A stretch of 64,000 bases of DNA, taken from assembly GCA_910589415.1 (NCBI GenBank), contig OU342631.1:558001-622000 (forward strand), given 5' to 3'. Positions 47,715-58,447 of the stretch are shown one piece after another (position 1 is the stretch's first letter; the number at the start of each line of letters is the position of its first letter). Position numbers and translations under genes: made by a program. The notes under the pieces were generated by a model. That model was not told the DNA's origin. It saw nothing but the letters and a program-made list of their open reading frames with translations, and made no database searches. This stretch comes from Malachius bipustulatus. Lineage: Eukaryota; Arthropoda; Insecta; Coleoptera; Melyridae.

Positions 47715-48830
47715 ACCAAGTTTTTTTTACTAATTGCAAGAATCTTGTCAAATGCTTATAACTTGCAGCGAACCAGTTTACTGGATGATATATAATATAG
47801 AAAGTCACAGTCTCCTGGGTATGCCCTCTGACATAATGCCTACTAAAGCAATCATGAACCTCTCTGCTTATAAAGTATTTCTCCCGGGAAGAGACGTGTG
47901 GGAGGACAACAGAAATGAAATCCTGACAGCAGATTTCAGTTGGTTCACCGATGGGTCTAAAACGGGAACTACAGCACGGGGTATGTAGCGCTGGCTCGAA
48001 GAAGATAGTTTTCTCGAGCCTGGGCCTTCACGCAACAACCTTCCAGGCGGAAATCTATGCCATAGAGCTCTGTGCGCAGTTGCAGGAAAACATTCACTGC
48101 CAACGCGGATCAATAAGGATATTTTCAGACAGCCAAGCGGCTCTAAAAGGCCTTAGCTCCAGTCATTGCAAGTCCAAGTTGGTCTGGAACTGTCACCTAA
48201 CTTTGAATGCTCTAGCAAAGAGCAACGAAGTAACTCTGATGACCATGCTGAGTATGGAGAGAACGAACTTGCCTACTCTCTGGCCATCAGGAAAGGTGCC
48301 GAATCCGAATTTATCGGACCAGAACCAGCATTTGGCACCGGATATTGCCAAAACAACAATATGAAACTGGGCTGAAAGAGAAGTCCTCCAGCACTGGCAA
48401 AACTTACCAAGATTGGATCATTCGAAGACCTTTATACAGCGTACTTTGAAAAAAAGGACCAAATAACTATTGGAGCTTAACAGGAAAGAACTGAAAGCCC
48501 TAATAGGTCTATATATTGGGCACTTTAAACTTAATCATCATCTGCATAGGATGGATTTAGCGGTCAGCGCTCAATGCCGCCTGTGCTTGGAGGATGACGA
48601 AACTTCAAAACACATCCTATGTAAATGTCCCGCTTTGGAAAAGATTAGATTACAAACCTTAGGGAGAGACTTTCTCACACCGGAGGACCTGATTGGATAC
48701 ATTAACAACAGTCAAGATGGTCAGCTTCCTCAAAGAGGCTGACCTGATGGGGTTAATGTAGCACGACTAGATGTGAGCCACCATAGACCTTCGGTCGCAG
48801 TGGAGGTGTCACTCACGATAAATCTGATCT
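47715..48830 (+). pseudogene. LINE remnant (Jockey/R1-like), RNase H and C-terminal CCHC
   Basis: The 5' part reads LLGMPSDIMPTKAIMNLSAYK, then the RNase H start FSWFTDGSKT (about 47936-47965), then after a frameshift QAEIYAIELCAQLQ and IFSDSQAALKGLSS, which carry catalytic E and D positions. A later frame (48470-48742) has LNRKELKALIGLYIGHFKLN, HRMDLAVSAQCRLCLEDDET and KHILCKCPALEKIR, with the C-x2-C-x8-H-x4-C spacing of the terminal zinc knuckle in these LINEs. Two or more frameshifts inactivate it. The RT is absent, as expected of a 5'-truncated copy. It is not the same copy as the LINE at 13.75-14.92 kb. Confidence 0.87.
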
Positions 48831-49060
48831 ATTTTTTAGACCTAATATTTAGGCCTATCCAAAAACATCTAGGCCTAAATATTGGCATTATAGAAAAAAA
48901 TCTTTTGAAAATTCTAAGTTTGAGTGAGTTACGAGGTAATAATGTGTGTTTAACCAAAATCTTTGCCAAAATTATAGTCGAATATGTATAATTATTTTCA
49001 AAACACTTTTTGTAATAAAATTTATGCTTTCAACCCTTACTTTGTAGAATCACTCCATAC
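48831..49060. other. no gene recognised
   Basis: AT-rich, possibly including the 3' UTR of the LINE fragment. Confidence 0.35.
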
Positions 49061-49243
49061 TGATGAATGATAAATAAAACACTAATGTTTTAAAAAATTC
49101 TACTGTATACTGATGGATAATATAAACGTTACACGTGTTTCGCTACTTTTAAAGTAGTATCTTCTTCTAGTGTAACGTTTGTATTATCCATCAGTATACA
49201 GTAGAATTTTTTAAAACATTAGTGTTTTATTTATCATCCATCA
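49061..49243. repeat. near-perfect long hairpin, family N
   Basis: Arms 49063-49134 and 49170-49242 are inverted copies with very few differences over about 72 bases. The 35-base loop contains CTACTTTTAAAGTAG, itself a perfect palindrome. A partial copy lies at 51664-51710 and a short piece at 3270. Read on the minus strand, the loop gives a stem followed by CGAAACACGTG. Confidence 0.9.
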
Positions 49244-49256
49244 ACACTTTTTTTGT

Positions 49257-49655
49257 TCTAGCCCTAGCCTAAAACATCGAATTTATCAATGAAACATAGA
49301 TAAATTCGAAATTTTACAAGAGTGACAAAAGAAATTAATGCTTGATCTAAGAGAGAATACCTTCTGACCAGATGCGTAAGCAGAAAAGCTTGCATGGGGG
49401 TCTAAATGGTGTGAACAAAATTTAGAAAAAAGTTGTCGTCATGAGGACGAATGTTTTGCAAAATTTGAATTGAATGCCTTGAAAAGAAACGGAGACATTA
49501 ATAAAAAACTTCTTTTAAAATTTATCGTTGACATCCTGTATCTAGACCTGAAAGAGGAACGCCTCAATGAAAAATCGCATGAGGACTGTTCAATTATTTT
49601 GGGCCAAACAATCTGTGGCTAAAAGCTCGACCCTCCAATTTGTGACACCCTGTAT
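49257..49655 (+). repeat. dispersed repeat, family P, copy 2
   Basis: Same orientation and block order as 43880-44325; ends with GTGACACCCTGTATTC, a typical ACAGGGTG-type terminus. Confidence 0.65.
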
Positions 49656-49829
49656 TCACCATATTGTCAGAATATGTAATTTAAAATCAGTAATTATTAT
49701 TTGACAAAACAGTTACGCCGATATTAGCATATCTCATCATATTATGCGAAAAATTGTTACTTTCCCACCATAGTATTAAATCATCTCAGCCCGCCTATTA
49801 TAGTTTAATCTTTGTGACTATTATACTCT

Positions 49830-50636
49830 CTGTACACTGAGAGTTGTCCGTTGTCATGCCACACTGATTCTGACTAAACAATTTCATTTAATTCGATTTG
49901 AATCGTACACTTATTTCTAAGTCGAACCAGATGTGGTATCGCAGTTCGTGTCAGTGGCGTGTGTTGAGAAATAATGAATATCCTATAAATATATTATTTC
50001 GACAAGTTATTGACGAAGTAGTGCCTTGCAACTTTTTAATAACAAATATTATATAATGCAAGTAAATAAGAATGATAATAATTATTATTGTTATCATCAT
50101 GATAGAAATATCATGTCACCTACCTGCTGGTTGCCGTTTAAAAGAAAGAATAGCACCTCCGTTTTCTTATTTGCAAGTAAAATATTCCAGCAATTTAACC
50201 ACAAGTCCACGTACTAGGGAGTTCAATCGTTTCCCAGGCAAAACAAGGAAATAGATTTTTAGGCATTCGCGAAATTAAGTTACTCATAGTTTATCACACC
50301 GTACAATATATAACACAGGAATTCTGCTAATTTCGTATTAAAAACGTTTCTTCAAATAACAAATCTCATCAGTATATTTAGCGCTGTCACTGTCAACTGA
50401 CAGTAGCCGATGAGCTGGACGACAATCTTATCGTATCAATCTAAGCGTATCAAGACGCGAGTCGATACTTCCGTCTCACTCTCGCTCATATTTTTAGAAT
50501 TGCTGACGATTCAAACGTATTTCTGACAATACGTCCCATTTTAACTCGATTGACTATGCAATGCAATAGAAGGAGTAAGAAACATAACGAGATGATGTAT
50601 TCTTAGTTATCACAACAGACAACTCTCAGTGTACAG
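49830..50636. mobile_element. 807-bp non-autonomous inverted-repeat transposon
   Basis: The left end CTGTACACTGAGAGTTGTC(C)GTTGT and the right end pair inverted over 25 bases with one mismatch. The interior has no transposase. No clear target duplication is seen, so the superfamily is open. Confidence 0.75.
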
Positions 50637-53479
50637 ACTTTACGTTGGCAATTAATTTCAAGAACTTTTTGGTAACATTATTAGTCAAATTATTAATCCA
50701 AATAAACGCAATGCAATGCGACCTACATCAAATACTCGTACATGAGTTTATAAATATCTTGATAATGAATATTGTAAATATCATTAAATTGGGCTAGGTA
50801 CGAAATTAGAGTCTCATAAACATTGTATAATTAGGTTGTTTGCATGTCGAAAAAGACACTAACTGGTATGCTTTGACAATCGGTAAGAATATACCAGTCC
50901 GCTCGCATAGTTTATGTGACTAGCGCCTTACTCTAAATTCTAATTAATTACTGGAGGATTACGGTAACTGTTTCTGAAACAGCGAACTTTATCCATCGTG
51001 AAATATATGGACTTTTGCAACACCTATTACATTTATGTACACTGTCCAAAGTTGCCGTGAAATAGGAAACGGTAAATCAGGGCTTATACTTATTCGCAAA
51101 GCTTTTTTGGTTCAAACCAGGTAATCTCGCTATTATAGCAATAATAACTATTATCAATAGTGATTTTGTTCTGATTCATAATCACCTATTAGCATACAGA
51201 CATAGGTACACAACTTAATAGAAAATTTAAGTAAGAAAAAAACTAACGAGCCTTAATGAAGGCGAAACAATAATGATGTCTTTGCGTTTTCAGACGCATG
51301 TGTTTATAGTGTCGGTCCGTGGAATTAAATTTTTTCCCGTATTTAAAAACACACCGTTGTTGAAAGACTAGGGACCAACCAATACACGGAGGTACCGGCT
51401 TTCAAGAAATAAACTGAAGAAGAAGAATGCTGAAAAGCGCGTTACGTTTTGAATAATGTCGCAAATTAGGTAGCATCATGATAGTTCGGTAGATTTTCAT
51501 TTTCCCTCTTCGAAATGTTTTCTAGTAGAAAATTTTGAGCTTTCAAAGCTCTATGACCTATTTGGATAAAGACGGCGAAATTTGGATTAAGTAATTTTGA
51601 AAATTTGTTTAGTCTGGTAACTCGTCTGTTTAACTTGGTAGAATCTCTGCATAATCATAATAAATGAAACACTTATGTTAAAAAAATTCCACTTTATATT
51701 GATGGATATTATCTATTTATTACCATTTATATTAATTATTATTTATTACCATTAAGCCCCAGAGAAAGCTTGTTCAAAGTTATTAAAGTTGCAGATCTTA
51801 CAGGTTATCAATTGCACCTATACACTAATCTATTTCGTTCTCATCCTTCAACATCTACTTGGTAAGTACTCCAAGGATTCGGTTGTTAATGGATTTATCG
51901 TACTTTCCAATAATTATTCCGGACACAATTCAATATACCATTTATCTATTCTTCAATGATTAAGGACGCAGTAACTTCATCACCAAGAATACCAACCGAT
52001 TTATTTTTGAGAAGACTGGGTAGGCATGCTCTTCTCGGAACAAGTGTGGATTTTCATTTCCTCAGTAGGTATCTAAAGTTATAAAGATAAAGATAAACCC
52101 ACTTTAAATAAAGTGGACTCGTCACTGACTGAAAGAAATCTACTGATGATTTTCAGACCCTCAGAGATTCTCTATGAGACTCACTGAGTCTCACATGTGA
52201 CCAAAATTCATTAGATACAATTTTGGAACCTCCCTCTTGATATCTAAATTGAACTATTTTGTTATTATTTTTTTTTTTTGAACTCGTATTATGTCCAAAG
52301 TTTTTGAGGGTGGAAACGTCAATGATTATAACTTGATTATGTGAACTTTGGAATATTGTATTTGAATTTGTATTAGATGTAATGCTAGGGCACATGATTT
52401 GAATGAATGGATTAAAATAACTGACATCAGAAGAGTTGGAAATGAAAACCGAGACACCGGCCATCAAAAATGTTACCTATGTATCTATCCAACGACTGCC
52501 ATGGCATGTTACTGCCTAACCGCTGACATCTTGATTGGTGGCTACAGACATAATGTTCTAAAATAAAATCATATGTTTGTTAACTTCCTTTATTCCACAT
52601 GACATGAAACCGATACCTCCGAAATATCGCGACGGCTGACGCCTTCTCGTTTTTCTGTAATTTGTAAAAATAAATGCAAACACTAAAAGCATTCCTAAAT
52701 AAATATTATAGGTAGATGGGTGCCCATCTAATACAATGTTTGGTTTGATAGTTTAGTGCATTGAGAAAGTCTTGATATGAAGATTTTTTTACTATTACCT
52801 ACATATAGGTATACATACTACGCGTTCATTGCAAAAGGTATTTGCATAGCAGAGAAAAGTATTGCAATAGAAAGTACTTCATTTCTAAAGTGTAACAGAA
52901 TAAAATGCACTGCATTTCAAAAACACTGCATTGTTTATTCACCTTTAAGTTACAGCACCTTGCACCTATAATACATTAATACGGGTCTTAATCGATTTGC
53001 ATTGTTGCTGGTCTTCTGCAAAATGTTGAATGTCGGCATGGGGCAAGGTCATTACTCATTATTCTCATGGCGTTGATTATCTTTCTATTACCAATAAGCA
53101 AACACTCCCCTGAAAAATTATCCTGTCTTATAAAAATTTTTATTTAAGAAGAGTTTTCTCTTTTGCGTTATACACGATTTACTACTGCTATTTCGATTTT
53201 TTTTTTGCGAAAAGATAGAATGAAAGTTTCCAATTTTCATACAATGTGACGCACTGACAGTTTTGTTTGTTATAGTCATAGTTGAAGAGCCTATTTTTGT
53301 AGCGGTATTTTTCCCTGTAAGCACTTCTGAAATTAACAACAAATTCTAATTCCTATGTATCCATACCTTTGCAATGAACTCACTGTATACAGGGTAGGGC
53401 GCGTTGAAAGCCTCGGTCTGTGTATCCTAAATCGTGCACAATTTGTAAAATTTAAATTGGGTCTTATACAGGGTCGTAG
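50637..53479. other. no gene recognised
   Basis: AT-rich. Contains a partial copy of the 49.1-kb hairpin arm (51664-51710) and a hammerhead-like string near 51243-51280 (see findings). The openings at 52153-52467 and 52777-52971 are not recognised. Confidence 0.45.
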
Positions 53480-54720
53480 TGCCCACAACTTAAAATTATT
53501 TTGAATTTGAACTATACAGCATGTCTCATATGAGAGTGGCATATCAAAGTTATGTTTTTTTAAATGGAATATGCTCCTATGTTTATTGCATTTTTAGATG
53601 GTCTGAGAAGAAAAAATAAGATTGGATTTTACAGTTGGTGTTTAAATTCAGAAATTTGTGAGTTATAAACAAGTGAAAATCGTCATTTTTTGAAGTTCAA
53701 GGCCCTGTACCACGAAAACGGGTCAAGATAGAGAAAAACGGCTTACATGTCCCTATTTTAACTTTTTGTGTACTATCCTACGATGTAGATGAAATGTTTA
53801 TACAGGGTGATAAAAATTTTGAAAAAATCTGAGATTTCTCCACGCGTCGTCAAATAAAAAAAAAAAAACAAAGAACGTACAAATGTTTCTATACCTTCTA
53901 TAGGACAGTGCATAAAAAGTTAAAATAGGGACATGTACCTACTTAAGACATTTTTCTCTATCTTAGGCGGCACTTCCGGAATTACTGGAAGTTGACACCT
54001 ACTTCGTTATTTTAACCGGAACACCTTATTGTAAATCATTATATTTTCAAAATTTCTGAGGATATCGAATTATATGGAACAGGTGGTTTATTTACCATTG
54101 GAATTTAGACTGAGCGGTTTATGAGTTATAAAGAAGTGAAAAATTGAAATTTTCCAACTTCAAAGCAGTGTTGTAGAACTAGAACGGCTCAAGATATCTA
54201 AAAACGGTTTACATGTCCCTATCCTAACTTTTCATGTTTCATCCCACTAGGTGGAGTAAATTTCAATACAGGGTGATGAAAATTATCTGATTTTTCATCA
54301 CCCTGTATTAAACTTTAAACCACATAGTAGGACCCCATGTAAAATTAAAGATAGGGACATGTAAACTGCTTTCCAATATCTTGAGCCATTCTCGTTCTAC
54401 GCATATAGCTTTGATGTTGGGAAATTTCGATTTTTACTTGTTTATAACTCATAAACCACTCAATATAAATTCCAATGGTGAAAACCACCTGTATTCGATT
54501 TCTTCAGACATTTGAAAAATTAAATATTTTACAAGGTGTTCCCGTAAAATAACGAAGTAGATGCAAGCTTCCGGTATTTCTGGAAGTGCTGTCATCTTGA
54601 AAATGTTTTCATTGAATTTCTCGTGGTCATTTATGTCTGGAAATTTTTTATTTTGAGGCTCTAGGCCCATTAATTTCTGAGATATGGCTGGTGTCCGATC
54701 TTAGCAGGACACCCGGTATA
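53480..54720. repeat. family B foldback repeats
   Basis: One palindromic unit is centred near 54290 (AATACAGGGTGATGAAAA / TTTTTCATCACCCTGTATT), with arms reaching to 53950 and 54720. The right end, CTTAGCAGGACACCCGGTATA, mirrors the left end of the element at 1168. A further, less complete unit lies at 53480-53945. Adjacent arms share blocks such as ACATGTCCCTAT and CGGCTCAAGATATC. Confidence 0.75.
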
Positions 54721-55321
54721 ATACCTACAGGTTCAGGTTAGACCATTTTCATATCATACCTTGTGTATTATGATGGTGTGTCATAATACACACCATCACC
54801 ACCCTTAACTTGCACGTACACAAATTAAAAGCTAAATAGGTACCCATGTTTAGATATCGTAGATTGTTTACTACTATAACGTGCACTGTGTATTAAGAGT
54901 TGCCGATATTGACGCACGCGAAACACTGTAATAACACTTAAATGTGTGTAAGATGTTAGGCAACCTAACATGTACCTACCTTTCATTATGATTTTTTGAT
55001 ACAGGTCTATGCAAAAAATTTAAATTCTAATAAAGTTACCATTTTCAATAAGTATTCCTAAGTGTATACTATTACCTATTGGATTTATTGTACAGGGTGG
55101 GCCATCGAAAAGGTAACAAGCCTAATAGTTTGGAAAGTGAATATGTATGCGGAAAACGCCCATAATAACTTGGAGACTGAAGATGTACGCGAAAAACGCC
55201 GAAAGAGGTCGATTTTGTTATCAAAGTAGGCATATTTTCGTGACAAATTTAACTACCCGGGCTCACCCCCTTGGCAGGGGTAGCTATACCCCTTTGCTCA
55301 TCATCAAAGGGACAGCTATCG
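54721..55321. other. no gene recognised
   Basis: Includes TACAGGGTGGGCCATCG at about 55092, the form of a foldback end. Confidence 0.4.
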
Positions 55322-55528
55322 CGAGTGATACATCATTTGAAAGCTACTTGAATTCTCTTTATAACGATATACAACATTTTGGGTTTCGCTTACATACAGA
55401 GTGGCCCAACGAAAACGTAACTCGCCTTAATCACTTGTATGTAGGCCACACTGTATGCAAGCGAAACCCAAAATGTTGGATATCGTTGTAAAGATAATTC
55501 AAGTATCTTTCAAATGATGTATCACTTT
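55322..55528. repeat. palindrome with about 80-bp arms, family I
   Basis: AGTGATACATCATTTGAAAG at 55324 and its inverted copy ending at 55526 pair through to TTTTGGGTTTCGCTTACATA / inverted, leaving a loop of about 40 bases. Confidence 0.9.
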
Positions 55529-55872
55529 CGCTTACATATACAGGCTGATTTGCCGCCTGCGTGCCGATACAAAAATTGCCGCCCCTCCCCCTTCTTAAGG
55601 AAAAATGTTTATCTTAGAGATGGCAGAGTAATTTCTTGTAGGTAAAAATTACACACTAATAGAAATGTGTATTTATTAGATTAGGTCAATTCTGCTGCGC
55701 TTCTAAGTGAATTTGTCAAAGATATGTTAGCATTAGAGTCCAACCAGGGAGCCTGGGAGGGTACGGAGTATCCCCCAGGAATGAGGGGGGTTTGGGGGTT
55801 CTCCCCCGAGAAAATTTTTGGAAAAACAAGTAAGAAAATGTTAATCAAGAAACGCAAAATATTATAGAACTC
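55529..55872. other. no gene recognised
   Basis: Has GC-rich patches (about 55545-55600, 55740-55810), perhaps part of a decayed DNA transposon. Confidence 0.35.
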
Positions 55873-55875
55873 TTA

Positions 55876-56024
55876 TGCCCGTATTCACAAACGATAATTT
55901 CCTAAATAATTACGTAATCAATTATCCCCATCTCATTCTATTGCAAAAAAACTGCATATCTCCATCTCACTCATTTAAATAATTACGTAATTATTTAGGA
56001 AATTATTGTTTGTGAATACGGGCA
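55876..56024. mobile_element. 149-bp PIF/Harbinger-like MITE
   Basis: Starts TGCCCGTATTCACAAAC and ends with the inverted copy; the inverted repeat runs 42 bases with one mismatch (AATTTCCTAAATAATTACGT within). TTA flanks both sides (55873-55875, 56025-56027), the usual target duplication of PIF/Harbinger. Confidence 0.88.
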
Positions 56025-57114
56025 TTAGATACCTACTTTTATAGAACAACCTGAATCAGGTTCGGCGTTCCGCGAATAGTATGCACAGGCCAGAGTTGTC
56101 CAAAGATATTTGGGGCCTATGGACCCCTGAAAGTAATGCGCCCTTTTTCATAAAAAATGCATATAGGATGGCCAACGCCGGAAATAGGCCATAGTGACGA
56201 CTGATGGCTTACAAAGTTAGTGCAGTATGGATTCTAAATAATTTAACAATAGTATAGTTATGTTTGTCAGGCTCCAAAGAAAATGCGCAGCAAACGAAAT
56301 TATTTTCAATTTTGAAAGTCGCGCAATTTCCCATGAACTGAGATGTGAAAACTATAATAACTAAATGACTAATAAATAACCACAAAAAAATATTACTTCA
56401 ATGAAACTTCCGCCCCCAGAAGGCTTGCGCCCCTTACCTGCAGCCCTATTAATTATGTGGTTAGAATAGCCCTGATATGTTTCTTGTGGAAAGTTTTGCC
56501 CAAAAGATGCTGCATTGCTGCACGCGCCCCCCGCCTCCTGTGCTATACTACCCAGTAATGAATTATATCACATGATATTTTGATATTTATTTTTATTGTT
56601 ACGAATTATGATTTTTTTTTTCTCTCTTCCGCCCGTCGCCCCTATGAACTTGGCGCCTGCGTGCGGGCAAGCACAGCACGCCTGCTAGGCCCGGCCCTGA
56701 TACTAACCGACCGAAATAAGTTTTTCATTTCACCAGAAAATGTTTAAATGAAAAATAGTTAAATTTCAAGGCGCGAACGAGCGTAAATTATTATAGGAAT
56801 CATTCAAACAATGAATTGAACGGTTTATGTCAGTTTGAGAGCCACTGAAAACTACATAAAATTTATTCACGTAATGACATTATATCCTCTGTGTTGTGCA
56901 TTTAATTATCATTCAAAACAAATGTTGACGTATATTAATTTATGCGGGATGGAGTGTTTAGACAAACTTGACGGTTTCTATGAGAACCACGTAAATGAAA
57001 CAAAATAAATCGAACTATCAAACGGATGAGTACCTATTCTTAATCGATACCTACATATATGACTTTTTAAACTTAATCGTATTATACCCATGTTAATTTG
57101 GTTCGAAAGTTTTT
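56025..57114. other. no gene recognised
   Basis: GC-rich strings with 'GCGCCC' recur at 56140, 56425, 56525 and 56640-56700, ending in AGGCCCGGCCCTG. This could be a decayed hAT-like element, but no matching left end or 8-bp duplication is found. Confidence 0.3.
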
Positions 57115-57400
57115 TTTTCAATCTTGATTATTGCAGGGCGGGTTCGAAAAATAGCCATTTTTCCGAAAATTAAAATGGCCGCCATTTTGAAACGGCTCCA
57201 CAAATTTTCATCAGGCGTAATCCCAGACCACTCCTTGCGAATATCTTGCTTCCACAAAAATTTCAGTCCCCTAGATAGAAAAGTAATTGTAGAAGAATTA
57301 TTCTACCCTATAGACTGTAGAAGTAACGTGATTTTAGGAAACTTTTTTAATGAAAATTCAAAGTTCTTCGTAAGTTCTACAAGTGTGTAAACTAATCTTT
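57115..57400. repeat. dispersed repeat, inverted copy of 880-1100
   Basis: AAAATGGCCGCCATTTTGAAACGG (about 57172) and the CCAGACCACTCCTTGCGAAT region match the reverse complement of 990-1085. Confidence 0.6.
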
Positions 57401-57639
57401 AAAAATAAAGCTACAGGGGCGTTTGAAAATCTAAATCTAAAAAACTCAATTGAATAATGGAGTTTTCCGATTAACTCGAAAACAAATTAAAATACTAAAG
57501 CTAATTTTACTTTTCACCGTTGACGTTTCCTCAAAAAAAGAGATCCAAGATTCACGGTCTATTTTTCTGTACCTCTTACTTACAGTTATTGAGATTCGAA
57601 ATTTCCATAACTGGATATTTTATAAATCAAAATTTCTTA

Positions 57640-58447
57640 TTCACCCATAACTTTTATATTATTGAAAATAAATTGATGATTTTTTATAGGTTTGCATAAG
57701 TCGTCATCAACTATCCAGCTGACATTTCAAAAATTTTCAAAACCAACTAGATCCCAGAGTTTTCATAGTTAACCTTTGTTTTTCTTGTGGCCGCCGTATT
57801 GTTTTTCATGTCATTCGCCATTAAAAAAGTATTTAAATAATACAAAATTGATTAACATTTTTTTTTAAAGTTTTATTATTCTTTTAGAAAAAAGACAACT
57901 TTTTATACTGATACCACATAAAAAGTAAAAACACATAACGCAAAGTAATATTACTTAATATCACGGTGTAAGTTTAGGTATATCTTACACCGTTCTTCGT
58001 AGTGACGTAATTCGGTGTTTTTGAGTTTGTTAAGAGTTGTGAGTTTGTTTTTTTCAGAAAAAGAAAAATTATATTTCAATTTTTTTGTTTGTACTTTTGT
58101 TTCGAATGTGAGTAATTTTTTGTTAAATTGAGATATTTTTCATATCGAACGACATAAAAACATAACATGGCGGCCATGAGAAAAACAAAAGTTGACTATG
58201 AATACTCTGGAATCTAGACGGCTTTAGAAACTTTGATGTGTCAGATATGGATAGCTCTTTACGACTTTATGTAAATCTACAAAAAAATCATCAATTTATT
58301 TTCAATAATAAAAAAGATAATGGCTGAACTAAAGAATCTCGATTTTTCAGTAACTTCAGTAACGCCGAAGTTTTCCTAATTTTTTTTCAGATTCTTATTA
58401 AGCATGAAATTGTGCAGCTTTTCTCTAATTTAACCGACCTCGTATAT
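57640..58447. repeat. family A foldback copy
   Basis: The left arm (AACTAGATCCCAGAGTTTTC near 57744) and the right arm (inverted, AATCTAGACGGC-side near 58190) pair. The right end, TTTAACCGACC(T)CGTAT, corresponds to that of the element at 3650-5182. Confidence 0.75.

Noticed and set aside
55545..56702. hAT-like transposon with CAGGGCCGG-type end
   Set aside because: The right end looks right, but no matching left inverted end or 8-bp target duplication was found.
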